DNA from: Nocardioides sp.
Lineage (GTDB): Bacteria; Actinomycetota; Actinomycetes; Propionibacteriales; Nocardioidaceae
Length of the DNA stretch: 64,000 nucleotides
Direction: 5' to 3'
NCBI RefSeq assembly: GCF_014360585.1
Contig: NZ_JACIXG010000006.1
Coordinates: forward strand, 1 to 64,000
Shown here: piece by piece, positions 28,232 through 44,078 of the stretch
Numbering within the stretch: position 1 is the first letter of the stretch
Layout of the letters: each line of letters starts with the position of its first letter
Notes under the pieces: model-generated
Database searches by the model: none
Told to the model about the DNA's origin: nothing
The model's input: only the letters and a program-made list of their open reading frames with translations
Made by a program: the position numbers and the translations under genes

Positions 28232-29147
28232 CCAGGCACTTCCTCCGGGACGACGACCTCACCCCGGCCGAGCAGGCCGAGGTGCTGGCGCTCGCGGCGG
28301 CGATGAAGCAGGATCCCTACGCCGCCAAGCCGCTCGCCGGGCCGGTGACCGTCGCGACGATCTACGACAAGCCGACCCTGCGGACCCAGGCCTCCTTCTC
28401 CTCCGGGATCGCCGAGCTCGGCGGCCACTCGATGCTCATCGACGGCCGTCTGGCCGGGATCGGCGAGCGGGAGTCGGTCGCCGACGTCGCCCGGGTGCTC
28501 GGTCGGCAGGCCGGCGAGATCGTGTGGCGTACGTACGCCCAGTCGAGCATCGAGGAGATGGCCGCCCACTCCGGGGTTCCGGTCGTCAACGCCCTCACCG
28601 ACGACTTCCACCCGTGCCAGCTGCTCGCGGATCTGCAGACGCTGCAGGAGCACAAGGGGTCCCTGGCCGGCCTGACCGCGGCCTTCCTGGGCGACGCCGC
28701 CTGCAACATGGGCAACTCGTGGGCGCTGGCCGGAGCCATCGCCGGGATGCACGTCCGGTTCGGGGCCCCGGAGGGCTATGCGCCCGACGCGGACGTGCTG
28801 GTCCGGGCGAAGGAGATCGCCCAGGAGACCGGCGGGTCGGTCACCGTGACCCCTGACCCGGTCGCGGCGGCAGCGGGGGCCGACGTACTCATCACCGACA
28901 CCTGGATCTCGATGGGCAAGGAGAGCGAGACGGCCGCCCGGCTCGCGGTCTTCTCGCCCTACGCGCTGACCACCGAGCTGATCGGCCATGCCGACGACGA
29001 CGCGGTCGTGCTCCACTGCCTGCCCGCGTACCGCGGCAAGGAGATCGAGGCCGAGGTGCTGGACGGCCCGCGCAGCCTGGTGTGGGACGAGGCGGAGAAC
29101 CGGCGCCACGCGCAGAAGGCGATCTTGGCCTTCTTGTGGGAGCGGCG

Positions 29148-29151
<4 letters not shown>
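28228..29151 (+). CDS. argF: ornithine carbamoyltransferase
   Basis: The 307-residue enzyme condenses ornithine and carbamoyl phosphate to citrulline. It carries the carbamoyl-phosphate loop in [10 protein letters not shown] (a variant of the usual S-T-R-T-R), [12 protein letters not shown], and [11 protein letters not shown] with the active-site Cys near the C-terminus. The length is typical. The loop reads KPTLRTQ, as in several actinobacterial OTCases. ATGA overlaps with argD before and argR after show tight coupling. Confidence 0.94.
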
Positions 29152-32585
<3,434 letters not shown>

Positions 32586-32604
32586 ATTTGCGCCGAGATG
32601 CTCG

Positions 32605-32639
32605 CCCAGCGCCCCGGGCCGCCGCCCGAGGGCGCTGGG
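32605..32639 (+). terminator. hairpin at the end of the arginine operon
   Basis: CCCAGCGCCC (32605-32614) pairs perfectly with GGGCGCTGGG (32630-32639), 20 nt after the argH stop and 35 nt before the mpg ATG. There is only a weak T-rich tail (TCTGCTT). Confidence 0.55.
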
Positions 32640-32673
32640 TCTGCTTCACCCACTGCGTGTCGAGGAGCTCAGT

Positions 32674-33285
32674 ATGAATCAGGACTTCCTTGCCCGTGCC
32701 GCTGAAGAGGTCGCTCCCGAACTGCTCGGGAAGACTCTTTCCTGCGAGACCGCCGAGGGCGTTGTGACCATCGTCATCACGGAGACCGAGGCGTACTCCG
32801 GTACAGCTGACCCGGCCTCTCACGCCTACCGCGGCCGCAGCGCCCGCAACGCCACCATGTTCGGCCCCGCAGGGCATCTCTATGTCTACCGTTCCCATGG
32901 CATTCACTGGTGTGCCAACGTCGTCACTGCGACGGACGGTGTTGCGGCGGGAGTCCTCATCCGGGCGGGCAGAGTCGTCGTGGGCGAGGACCTGGCGCGG
33001 AAGCGGCGTGGGGAGCGGGTGGAGAGCACGCGCCTCGCCAAGGGTCCGGGGAACGTCGGCCAGGCGCTTGGCATCACCGGAGAGCACAACGGTGCAGATC
33101 TCCTGACAGGCCCGTCGATCAGGCTGTCCGAGGGCGAGTCGGTGCCGACCGAGCTCATCCAGGCTGGTCCTCGGGTGGGGGTGAGCAAGGCCCACGACTG
33201 GCAGCACCGCTTCTACGTGGCTGATGACCCGACGGTCTCGGCCTACCGGCTGAGTCCGAGAGTCAAGCCGGTCGCAGGAGACTGA
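32674..33285 (+). CDS. mpg: 3-methyladenine DNA glycosylase (Mpg/AAG family)
   Basis: The 203-residue protein matches the AAG-type base-excision glycosylase that removes alkylated purines. It has ELLGKTLSCET, VITETEAYSGTADPASHAYRG (catalytic Glu), NATMFGPAGHLYVYRSHGIHWCANVV and LAKGPGNVGQALGI. GAGGAG upstream supports ATG 32674. M. tuberculosis has mpg just after the arg cluster too, followed by tyrS; tyrS is not found here. Confidence 0.94.
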   Translation: MNQDFLARAAEEVAPELLGKTLSCETAEGVVTIVITETEAYSGTADPASHAYRGRSARNATMFGPAGHLYVYRSHGIHWCANVVTATDGVAAGVLIRAGRVVVGEDLARKRRGERVESTRLAKGPGNVGQALGITGEHNGADLLTGPSIRLSEGESVPTELIQAGPRVGVSKAHDWQHRFYVADDPTVSAYRLSPRVKPVAGD

Positions 33286-33320
33286 GGCGAGTCCCGTCAC
33301 CGCAAGGTCAGGCCGATCGC

Positions 33321-33356
33321 CGTCCACAGGACATGTTCAGACACGAGTTGTCCACA
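33321..33356 (+). promoter_or_regulatory. DnaA-box pair within a direct repeat upstream of the SSB-like gene
   Basis: TTGTCCACA (33348-33356) is an exact match to the actinobacterial DnaA-box consensus. A second GTCCACA lies at 33322-33328. Each heads a roughly 16-bp direct repeat (TCCACAGGACATGTTC; TCCACAGGGCCTGTTC), 28 bp apart. The position suggests DnaA-linked control of the downstream gene, or chance boxes; this is inference. Confidence 0.5.
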
Positions 33357-33421
33357 GGGCCTGTTCGCACTGCCAGAACTGTCGGCGCCCCTGACCAGGA
33401 TGATGGGCGGAGGTGATCGAG

Positions 33422-33841
33422 ATGACGGTCGCAAGGGTAGAGAAGGAGCCATCCCCGGACGATGGCGGACGCGCGGGGCGTGCCGAAGGGCTGGCAACGG
33501 TCAACGAGGTGCGGCTGATCGGCCGGCTGTCGTTGGCCGCGGAGGAGAGGCAGCTGCCGAGCGGTGACCAGCTGACCGCGTTCAGGGTGGTCGTGAACAG
33601 GCCACGCGACAAACGCCGGGGGAGCCGGGTGCAGATCGACGCGCTCGAGTGCCACACCTGGATTGCTCGGGTGCGGCGCGCGGCGATGACCTGGCAGGTG
33701 GGAGACGTCATCGAGGTCAACGGCTCCCTGCGCCGCCGGTTCTTCAAGACCGGTGGGCGGCTGCAGTCGATGACCGAGGTGGAGGTGCTGTCGGCCAGGC
33801 GGGTCAGCCGAGCCGGCGCCGCGGCCAGGCAGGCCAGCTAG
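33422..33841 (+). CDS. single-stranded DNA-binding-like OB-fold protein
   Basis: This is a 139-residue protein. Residues 26-130 look like an SSB-type OB fold: TVNEVRLIGRLS, QLTAFRVVVNR, DALECHTWIARVRRAAMTWQVGDVIEVNGSLRRRFFKTGG. It lacks the long Gly-rich tail and DDDIPF-like tip of the main SSB, so it is probably an accessory paralogue. ATG 33422 is favoured by GCGGAGG 8 nt upstream. DnaA boxes lie just upstream. The partner process (replication, recombination or competence) is unknown. Confidence 0.75.
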   Translation: MTVARVEKEPSPDDGGRAGRAEGLATVNEVRLIGRLSLAAEERQLPSGDQLTAFRVVVNRPRDKRRGSRVQIDALECHTWIARVRRAAMTWQVGDVIEVNGSLRRRFFKTGGRLQSMTEVEVLSARRVSRAGAAARQAS

Positions 33842-33853
33842 CCGATGACGCGG

Positions 33854-35014
33854 CTAGTGCCGGGACTTCTCCAGACGCGCAGCGTCGAGAAGACGGATGA
33901 GCACCCCTGGGTGCGGCTTGGGCTGGAACGAGGTCGCCTTCTCCGGGAGCAGTTGCCCGACCGAGGCGGAGGAGAGGATGGTGTCGAACGTCGGCGCCGC
34001 CAGCAGCACGGCGACGTCGCGCCCCGGGCGGGCCCGCTTGAGAGCGGCATCGACCTGGTGAGCGTGCAAGACCCGAGACGGCTGCCGGCGCAGCTCCGGA
34101 AGGACTCGGTCGTGCAGGTAGCCGACGTCGCCGGTGGCAGGGCTTTCGGAGGTGTCGACCTCGAGCGTGGCCCAGCCACGGCCGTCGCTGACCACGATGA
34201 CGCCAGGTCCGAGCCTGCCCAGGGCGGCCTCGCGCCCACCGGCGGTCCACGTCGCGCCGACGGACTCGGCTGCGGCCCGAAGATCGCGCAGGCTCACCCC
34301 GGCGAGCACCCGGTGGATCGCGCCGAGCTGCAGCGGGGTGTCGTCCTGGTCGATGAGCATCGCCAGACCGAAGTCCGTCGCGGCCGCGTCGCCGGGATCG
34401 GCCGGTCCCTGGAGCTCGGCGTAGGCCGCGTAGCGGTGGTGGCCGTCGGCGATCAGTGCCTGCTCGGTGGACCAGGCGTCGCGCAGCTGCCCGATCAGCG
34501 CCTCGTCGGTGATCGCCCAGACACGGTGGTGCTGGCCGCCGTGGTCGTCGTACTGCTCGTGGGGAGGGCTGCTCTGCATCCGGTCGAGCAGCTCGGCGAC
34601 GCCGTCGGGCGCGTGATAGGTGAGCAGGATCGGCGCCGGGTGCACCCGCATCTGACGCATCCTGGAGGCCAGCTGCTCGGCTTGAGCGGTCCGTACGCCC
34701 TCGTGGGGGAGCACGGCGGCCTCACCGGGCTCGTCGGTGCGGTGCGAGACGTCGAGGATCCCGACGACGCCACGCACCGTGAGCCCGGCTGCGGTGTACT
34801 CGTGCAGGTAGAGCGCGGCGTCGCGGTGCTCATGCAGGTCCCCACGGGCCAGCCACGAGCTGATCCGGGAGGTGACCCCGCGATAGGGCCGGGAGTAGAG
34901 CCGCGCCGAGGTCGGGTCCCCGATCCGCGACGGCGCCAGGGAGAGCGCTCGAAAGGGCTCCAGCCGCAGCGGACGACGGAGGTACGGCGCCCTCACCACA
35001 CCTGCATCGTCCAT
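33854..35014 (-). CDS. DUF1015-family protein
   Basis: The 386-residue soluble protein has the DUF1015 hallmarks: an N-terminal LEPFRALSLAPSRIGD segment, LYLHEY, and ALIADGHHRYAAY with its conserved Asp/His pair near residue 190. The family is widespread and uncharacterised. It is convergent with the SSB-like gene (12-bp gap) and divergent from the HAD gene. Confidence 0.85.
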   Translation of the reverse strand: MDDAGVVRAPYLRRPLRLEPFRALSLAPSRIGDPTSARLYSRPYRGVTSRISSWLARGDLHEHRDAALYLHEYTAAGLTVRGVVGILDVSHRTDEPGEAAVLPHEGVRTAQAEQLASRMRQMRVHPAPILLTYHAPDGVAELLDRMQSSPPHEQYDDHGGQHHRVWAITDEALIGQLRDAWSTEQALIADGHHRYAAYAELQGPADPGDAAATDFGLAMLIDQDDTPLQLGAIHRVLAGVSLRDLRAAAESVGATWTAGGREAALGRLGPGVIVVSDGRGWATLEVDTSESPATGDVGYLHDRVLPELRRQPSRVLHAHQVDAALKRARPGRDVAVLLAAPTFDTILSSASVGQLLPEKATSFQPKPHPGVLIRLLDAARLEKSRH

Positions 35015-35079
35015 TCACACATCGTAGGGTCACACTGGTCCCATTCGCCGCACCCCCGACTCAGAGTGAGGAACTCAGT

Positions 35080-36129
35080 GTGTTGACCGGCCATCAGTTG
35101 AAGGGCTCAGACCGGGCGCTCGCCGCGGTCCACGACGTCGCGATGCTCGACCTCGACGGCGTGGTCTACATCGGCGGGGCCGCGGTCCCACGGGCCCCCG
35201 AGTCGCTCGCGGCGGCACGTGAGTCCGGCCTCCGCCTGGCGTTCATCACCAACAACGCCGCCCGGCCGCCGGCCAAGGTGGCCGAGAACATCCGCAACCT
35301 GGGGATCGAGGCGAGCGCCGACGACGTCGTCACCTCGGCGCAGGCCGCCGTGCACGTCCTGGCCGAGCGGCTCGCCCCGGGGACGAAGGTGGTCAACCTG
35401 GGCGCCGCCGGCCTGCGTGAGCCGCTCGAAGCAGCCGGACTGGTGCCGGTGGCCGTCGACGAGGACGCCGAGGCGATCGTCACCGGGTACAACCCCGACC
35501 TGCTGTGGAAGGACATCCTCCGCGGGGCGGTCCGGATCAAGGACGGCCTCTTCTGGGTCGCCAGCAACACCGACATGACCTTCCCGGCCGCCTACGGGAT
35601 GGCGCCGGGCCACGGCGTCCTGGTCGACACCCTGCGCCGCTTCTCGGGGGTCGAGCCGATCGTCGCGGGCAAACCGTCGCGCCCGCTGCTGGAGGAGACC
35701 ATCCGGCGCACCGAGGCCGAGCATCCGCTGATGGTCGGCGACCGGCTCGACACCGACATCGAGGGCGGGCGTAACGCCGACATCGACACGTTGTTGGTGC
35801 TCACCGGCGTGACCGGGCTCGAGGATCTGGTCGCGGCCGCGCCGCACCAGCGCCCGACGTACATCTCCTCCGACCTCGGCGGGCTGCTGGAGGCCCACTC
35901 CGCGCCCGAGAGCGAAGGCACGACCGCGCGGCTGGGCGGCTGGACGGCAGAGGTACGCGACGGCGAGCTGCGCGTCACGGGGCAGGGCAGCGCCGACGAC
36001 TGGTGGCGGGCCGCCGCAACCAGCGCCTGGGCGCACCTGGACGAGACCGGGGCAGTGGTGACGCTCGGCGCACAGGCCGCGCCGCCTCGTCCGGACGCCG
36101 ACGGCGAGACGGTAGTCTCGGGCTCATGA
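35080..36129 (+). CDS. HAD-IIA family hydrolase (NagD-like)
   Basis: The 349-residue HAD phosphatase has motif I AMLDLDGVVYIGG (nucleophile Asp), motif II FITNNAARPP, the C2a cap and motif III/IV GKPSRPLLEETIRR...LMVGDRLDTDIEGGRNA. After about residue 265 there is an additional ~85-residue C-terminal region of SCP2-like flavour (DGELRVTGQGSADDWWRAA). M. tuberculosis Rv1692 occupies the same place; as I recall it acts on glycerol 3-phosphate, so that role is a reasonable inference. GTG start at 35080; the stop overlaps the next gene (ATGA). Confidence 0.88.
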   Translation: MLTGHQLKGSDRALAAVHDVAMLDLDGVVYIGGAAVPRAPESLAAARESGLRLAFITNNAARPPAKVAENIRNLGIEASADDVVTSAQAAVHVLAERLAPGTKVVNLGAAGLREPLEAAGLVPVAVDEDAEAIVTGYNPDLLWKDILRGAVRIKDGLFWVASNTDMTFPAAYGMAPGHGVLVDTLRRFSGVEPIVAGKPSRPLLEETIRRTEAEHPLMVGDRLDTDIEGGRNADIDTLLVLTGVTGLEDLVAAAPHQRPTYISSDLGGLLEAHSAPESEGTTARLGGWTAEVRDGELRVTGQGSADDWWRAAATSAWAHLDETGAVVTLGAQAAPPRPDADGETVVSGS

Positions 36130-36392
36130 GCGAGCAGCACTTCGACGAGACTCCGGCCCCGGCCGGATTGGGCGGCGCCGGCACGGCGCCGCACACCGGT
36201 GTCGCCCGCGTCGACGCGGTCCTCGAGACGCTCGACCGGCTCGAGGAGCTGCCGCTGGCCGAGCACGTCGGCCTCTTCGAGGCCGCTCACACCGAGCTGC
36301 GCCGCGCCCTGGACCCCGACACGGGCGCCCATGACGCAATGGCCCGGATCGCCTCGGCGTCCGGTGGGCCCCAGCCGACCGACCAGCCCTGA
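36126..36392 (+). CDS. small conserved actinobacterial protein upstream of tlyA
   Basis: The 88-residue acidic protein has a disordered Ala/Gly/Pro-rich N-terminus and a helical middle (VDAVLETLDRLEELPLAEHVGLFEAAHTELRRALD). It occupies the position of M. tuberculosis Rv1693, between the HAD gene and tlyA. ATG 36126 overlaps the HAD stop by 4 nt, so it is translationally coupled. Function unknown. Confidence 0.75.
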   Translation: MSEQHFDETPAPAGLGGAGTAPHTGVARVDAVLETLDRLEELPLAEHVGLFEAAHTELRRALDPDTGAHDAMARIASASGGPQPTDQP

Positions 36393-36403
36393 GAGGCGAG
36401 CGC

Positions 36404-37267
36404 ATGCCTCCTCGCCGCCTGCGCCTCGACGCCGAGCTGGTCCGACGCAAGCTGGCCCGATCTCGCGAGCACGCCAGCGAGCTGATCGCCGCCGGCCGTG
36501 TCACGGTCTCGGGCAACCGCGCCACCAAGCCGGCCACGGGTGTCACCACTGACGTCGCCATCGTGGTGACCGAAGACCCCGGCCGCCCCGACTTCGTCTC
36601 CCGTGGCGGCCACAAGCTCGCCGGAGCACTGGCCGCGTTCGAACCGCTTGGCCTCTCGGTCAAGGGCCGCCGATGCCTGGACGCAGGCGCGTCGACGGGT
36701 GGCTTCACCGACGTACTGCTCCGCAACGGCGCCAGCCAGGTCGTCGCCGTCGACGTCGGCTACGGCCAGCTCGCCTGGCGCCTGCAGCAGGACGAGCGAG
36801 TCGTGGTCCATGACCGGACCAACATCCGAGACCTCTCTCTCGATCTGGTCGGCGAACCCGTCGACGTCGTCGTCGGCGACCTGTCCTTCATCTCGCTCGA
36901 GCTCGTCCTCGACGCGCTGATCCGAGTCACCAGCCCTGAGGGCGACCTGGCGCTGATGGTCAAGCCTCAGTTCGAGGTCGGCAAGGACCGGGTCGGGAAG
37001 GGCGGAGTGGTGCGCGACCCGGTGCTGCGGGCGGAGGCGGTCAACGCCGTCGCCGCGGCCGCTGCGAGGCGCGGCTGGGGTGCCCGCGCTGTCACGACCA
37101 GCCCGTTGCCCGGCCCGTCGGGCAACGTGGAGTTCTTCCTCTGGCTGCGCCGCGGCGAGGCCACGGTCAGCGAGGCGGAGATCGAGGAGGCCGTGCGCGA
37201 GCAGCGTGGCCTGGAGAGCCCTGCCACCGGGGCTGTGTCGGTGCCGTCTGAGAGGGTTGATCCGTGA
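36404..37267 (+). CDS. tlyA: TlyA-family 16S/23S rRNA 2'-O-methyltransferase
   Basis: The 287-residue protein has an N-terminal S4 RNA-binding domain (residues 1-62: LRLDAELVRRKLARSREHASELIAAGRV), the SRGGHKL linker and an FtsJ-like methyltransferase domain with SAM loop LDAGASTGGFTDVLL, VGDLSFISL and VKPQFEVGK. In mycobacteria TlyA methylates 16S and 23S rRNA at ribose positions and its loss gives capreomycin resistance. The gene stop lies inside the 86-bp repeat that leads to nadK. Confidence 0.94.
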   Translation: MPPRRLRLDAELVRRKLARSREHASELIAAGRVTVSGNRATKPATGVTTDVAIVVTEDPGRPDFVSRGGHKLAGALAAFEPLGLSVKGRRCLDAGASTGGFTDVLLRNGASQVVAVDVGYGQLAWRLQQDERVVVHDRTNIRDLSLDLVGEPVDVVVGDLSFISLELVLDALIRVTSPEGDLALMVKPQFEVGKDRVGKGGVVRDPVLRAEAVNAVAAAAARRGWGARAVTTSPLPGPSGNVEFFLWLRRGEATVSEAEIEEAVREQRGLESPATGAVSVPSERVDP

Positions 37268-37349
37268 GCGAGCGTCAGCGAGTGAACCAACCGGCCAACA
37301 CGTCGCCGGATCCGTATTGTGGCGCTTGCGCTACGGAGGTGGCGACGTG
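37264..37349 (+). repeat. 86-bp intergenic repeat, copy B (tlyA/nadK)
   Basis: The length and boundaries are identical to copy A: GTGA with the tlyA stop on the left, the nadK GTG on the right. The left arm is GTGAGCGAGCGTCAGCGAG plus TGAAC. The right arm is TCCGTATTGTGGCGCTTGCG plus CTACGGAGGTGGCG, with the nadK ribosome site GGAGG at 37335-37339. The arms differ from copy A at only a few positions; the centre is poorly conserved. Confidence 0.85.
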
Positions 37350-38357
37350 ACCGACGCTGATGCCCCCGCTGTGGACCCACGCCCTGTGGACTCGGGCCCG
37401 GTGGACCCAGCCGAGGTGCGGCGTGTCCTCATGCTCATCCACACCGGGCGGGAGGAGGCCCGCGATGTCGCCCTCGCCTGTGCCAAGTCGCTTGCGGTCC
37501 ACGGGATCGTGGTCAGGATGCTGGCTCGTGAGGCCGGCGACCTGGGCATCGACCCGGGTGCCTATCAGCCGGCGATCGAGCTGGCCGTCGACGAGCAGGA
37601 GGCCAGCAGAGACTGCGAGCTGGCGCTGGTGATCGGTGGCGACGGCACGATCCTGCGCGCTGCTGAGATCGTCCAGCCCCACCGCACCCCGGTGCTCGGG
37701 GTCAACCTTGGACACGTCGGATTCCTCGCGGAGGCGGAGTACGACGACGTCGAGTCGACGATCGAGGCGATCGTGCAGCGTCGTTACACCTCCGAGGACC
37801 GCCTCGCGCTCGAGGTCAGCGTCTTCGAGGACGGCAAGAAGGTCTTTCGTACGTTCGCGGTCAACGAGGCCAGCGTCGAGAAGGCGGCCCGCGAGCGGAT
37901 GCTCGAGGTGGTCGTCGAGATCGACGGCCGGCCGCTGTCGAGGTGGGGCTGCGACGGCGTCGTCTGCGCGACCCCGACCGGCTCGACGGCCTACAACTTC
38001 TCCGCCGGTGGCCCGGTCGTGTGGCCCGGTGTCGAGGCTCTGCTGCTGACCCCGATCAGCGCCCACGCGCTCTTCGCGCGGGCCATGGTGGTCGCGCCGA
38101 CATCGGTGCTGGCCGTCGAGGTCATCTCGCGCGCCGACGGTGCCGGGGTGCTCTGGTGCGACGGCCGGCGCTCCTATGACCTGGGCCCCGGCGCCCGGAT
38201 CGAGGTCACCCGGGGGGTGGAGCCAGTCAGACTCGTACGCCTGCACCAGGCCCCGTTCACGGATCGTCTGGTGCGGAAGTTCGGACTGTCTGTGGAGGGA
38301 TGGCGAGGCGCCGCGGAACGGCGTCCGTTCAGGATGAACGGAGGCGAGCATGCTTGA
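37347..38357 (+). CDS. nadK: NAD kinase
   Basis: The 336-residue enzyme phosphorylates NAD to NADP. It has the catalytic GGDGT motif in LVIGGDGTILRAAE, VNLGHVGFLAE, and CATPTGSTAYNFSAGGPVVWP. A ~28-residue Asp/Pro-rich N-terminal extension precedes the family core. GTG 37347 is supported by GGAGG 7 nt upstream inside the repeat; codons further upstream are repeat. Its stop overlaps the recN start by 8 nt. Confidence 0.95.
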   Translation: MTDADAPAVDPRPVDSGPVDPAEVRRVLMLIHTGREEARDVALACAKSLAVHGIVVRMLAREAGDLGIDPGAYQPAIELAVDEQEASRDCELALVIGGDGTILRAAEIVQPHRTPVLGVNLGHVGFLAEAEYDDVESTIEAIVQRRYTSEDRLALEVSVFEDGKKVFRTFAVNEASVEKAARERMLEVVVEIDGRPLSRWGCDGVVCATPTGSTAYNFSAGGPVVWPGVEALLLTPISAHALFARAMVVAPTSVLAVEVISRADGAGVLWCDGRRSYDLGPGARIEVTRGVEPVRLVRLHQAPFTDRLVRKFGLSVEGWRGAAERRPFRMNGGEHA

Positions 38358-40131
38358 GGAGATCAGGATCTCCGGACTCGGGATCATCGAGTCCTCGACC
38401 CTGGAGCTCGGACCAGGGCTGACCGTGGTGACCGGTGAGACCGGCGCGGGCAAGACGATGATCGTGACCGCGCTCGGGCTGCTGCTCGGTGGTCGCGGCG
38501 ACGCGGGCGCGGTCCGCAAGGGCAAGAAGACGGCCCGCGTCGAGGGCGTCATCGACGCCCGGTCGCTGCCCGCCGTCATCGAGGCGACCGAGGAGGCCGG
38601 GGGAGAGGTCGAAGAGGGCCGAGTCCTCGTGGCCCGCACGGTCGCCGCCGAAGGCCGAGCGAGGGCGTACGTCGGGGGAGCGACCGTCCCGGTCGCCACC
38701 CTCGGCTCGGTGACCTCGCCCCTGGTCGCCGTCCACGGCCAGTCCGACCAGCACCGGCTCCTGCAGCCGCGTGCCCAGCGCGACTCGCTGGACCGCTTCG
38801 GCGGCGACGCCGTCGCCAAGCTGCTCACGGCATACCGCGAGCTCCACACCGAGCTCCGAGTCGTCGAGCGCGAGCTCGACGAGGTGACGACCCACGCCCG
38901 CGAGCGCGCTCAGGAGGCTGATCTGCTGCGCTTCGGTCTCGGTGAGATCGAGGCCGTCTCCCCGGAGGCGGGCGAGGACGCCACGCTGGCCCAGGAGGAG
39001 GAGAAGCTCGGTTACGCCGACACCCTCCGCACGGCTGCGGAGCAGGCGCGCGAGGCCCTCTCCTCCGAGGACATCGACTCTCCGGACGCCCTCGGGGCGG
39101 TTTCGGTCGCGAAGCAGGCGCTGGAGAGCGTCCGAGATCACGATCCCGACGCCGCCGCCTTGGCCGAGCGTCTTGCCGAGGTCACCTACCTGCTCTCCGA
39201 CGTCGCTGCCGATGTCGCCTCCTACGCCACCGGCGTCGAGACCGACCCCGCCCGGTTGGCCGTCGTCTCCGAGCGGCGTGCGGCGCTGACCGCGCTGACC
39301 AGGAAGTACGGCGAGACGATCGATGAGGTGCTCGCCTGGTCCGAGACCGGTGCCAAGCGCCTGCTCGAGCTCGACTCCGACGACGAGCGGATCGAGGAGC
39401 TCAAGAACGAACGTACGCGGCTGCGAGCCGATCTCGCTGACGCCGGTGCCATGCTCTCGACCGCGCGCACCGACGCCGCTGGTGCCTTGGCCGAGGCGGT
39501 CAGCGACGAGCTGACCGGACTGGCCATGCCTCACGCCCGGCTGGTTGTCGACGTACGCCAGAAGGAGACCGACGCACCGGCCTCCGAGGACGAGCCGCAC
39601 GCACCGTTGCGGTTCCCGTCTTCTGGAAAGGGGAAGGGCAAGGGCGAGCGCTGGCTGCGCTACGGCTCCAACGGTCTCGACGAGATCGAGCTGCTGCTGG
39701 CCGCCAACACCGGCTCGGAGCCCCGTCCGCTCCACAAGGGTGCCTCCGGCGGTGAGCTCTCTCGGGTGATGCTCGCGATCGAGGTGGTCCTGGCCGCCAC
39801 CAGCCCGGTCCCGACCTTCGTCTTCGACGAGGTCGACGCCGGTGTCGGCGGCACCGCGGCGGTCGAGATCGGCCGCCGCCTCGCCCACCTCGCCCGCACC
39901 GCACAGGTCCTGGTGGTCACCCACCTTCCTCAGGTCGCCGCCTTCGCCGACCATCACGTCGCCGTCGAGAAGACCAGCGACGGCGTGGTCACCAGCTCCG
40001 GGCTCACCGTCCTCGACGACGAGGCCCGTGAGCGTGAGCTCTCCCGCATGCTGGCCGGGCTGACCGCCTCCGACACCGCGATCGCCCATGCGCGCGAGCT
40101 CCTCGAGGTCGCCCGCTCCGCCAAGGCCTGA
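38350..40131 (+). CDS. recN: DNA repair protein RecN
   Basis: This 593-residue SMC-like ATPase acts in double-strand-break repair. Walker A GETGAGKTM is at residues 29-37; a long coiled coil spans about 150-370; the signature GASGGELSRVMLAIE is near 470 and Walker B FVFDEVDAGVGGTAA near 497, with VTHLPQVAAFADHH after it. Full length. ATG 38350 lies within the end of nadK, so the tlyA-nadK-recN genes form one unit, as in mycobacteria. Confidence 0.95.
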   Translation: MLEEIRISGLGIIESSTLELGPGLTVVTGETGAGKTMIVTALGLLLGGRGDAGAVRKGKKTARVEGVIDARSLPAVIEATEEAGGEVEEGRVLVARTVAAEGRARAYVGGATVPVATLGSVTSPLVAVHGQSDQHRLLQPRAQRDSLDRFGGDAVAKLLTAYRELHTELRVVERELDEVTTHARERAQEADLLRFGLGEIEAVSPEAGEDATLAQEEEKLGYADTLRTAAEQAREALSSEDIDSPDALGAVSVAKQALESVRDHDPDAAALAERLAEVTYLLSDVAADVASYATGVETDPARLAVVSERRAALTALTRKYGETIDEVLAWSETGAKRLLELDSDDERIEELKNERTRLRADLADAGAMLSTARTDAAGALAEAVSDELTGLAMPHARLVVDVRQKETDAPASEDEPHAPLRFPSSGKGKGKGERWLRYGSNGLDEIELLLAANTGSEPRPLHKGASGGELSRVMLAIEVVLAATSPVPTFVFDEVDAGVGGTAAVEIGRRLAHLARTAQVLVVTHLPQVAAFADHHVAVEKTSDGVVTSSGLTVLDDEARERELSRMLAGLTASDTAIAHARELLEVARSAKA

Positions 40132-40168
40132 CCCGGCGAAGGCCTGACCCCGCCGAAACCTCAGTTCT

Positions 40169-40288
40169 GGCGACCCGAGTGGGTACCTTTGGCGACCCGA
40201 GTCAGTAGTTGTGGCGAACCACACACGCCACAACTACCGACGCGGCCGCCAAAGGTATGAATTCGGCCGCCACAACTACCGACTCGCC
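40169..40288. repeat. symmetric inverted array 2 (21-22-bp period)
   Basis: Left units start GGCG at 40169, 40191 and 40213 (GGCGACCCGAGTGGGTACC; GGCGACCCGAGTCAGTAG; GGCGAACC). Right units end in CGCC at 40229, 40250 and 40271, with a further partial unit to 40288. The order mirrors too: the unit ending GGTACCTTT is outermost and the one ending GTAGTTGT is inner on both arms. All pairs centre on about 40220.5. It fills the recN-steAB gap. The phrase CCGAGTGGGTACCT resembles CCGAGTGGGCACCT in array 1. Confidence 0.75.
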
Positions 40289-40339
40289 GGATGGGAGATC
40301 CAGGGACACCGACCGATACCGGGGGAGGATTGGCGAGAC

Positions 40340-44028
<3,689 letters not shown>

Positions 44029-44078
44029 GAGTTCTGACCGTCGGGGCCATGGGGCCGGCACAGGCCGGCCTCATGGCC

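Noticed and set aside
40211..40339. Upstream start (MANHTRHNY) for the SteA-MctB gene
   Set aside because: These codons lie in array 2 repeats. ATG 40340 has a GGGAGG upstream and begins at the conserved SteA N-terminus.
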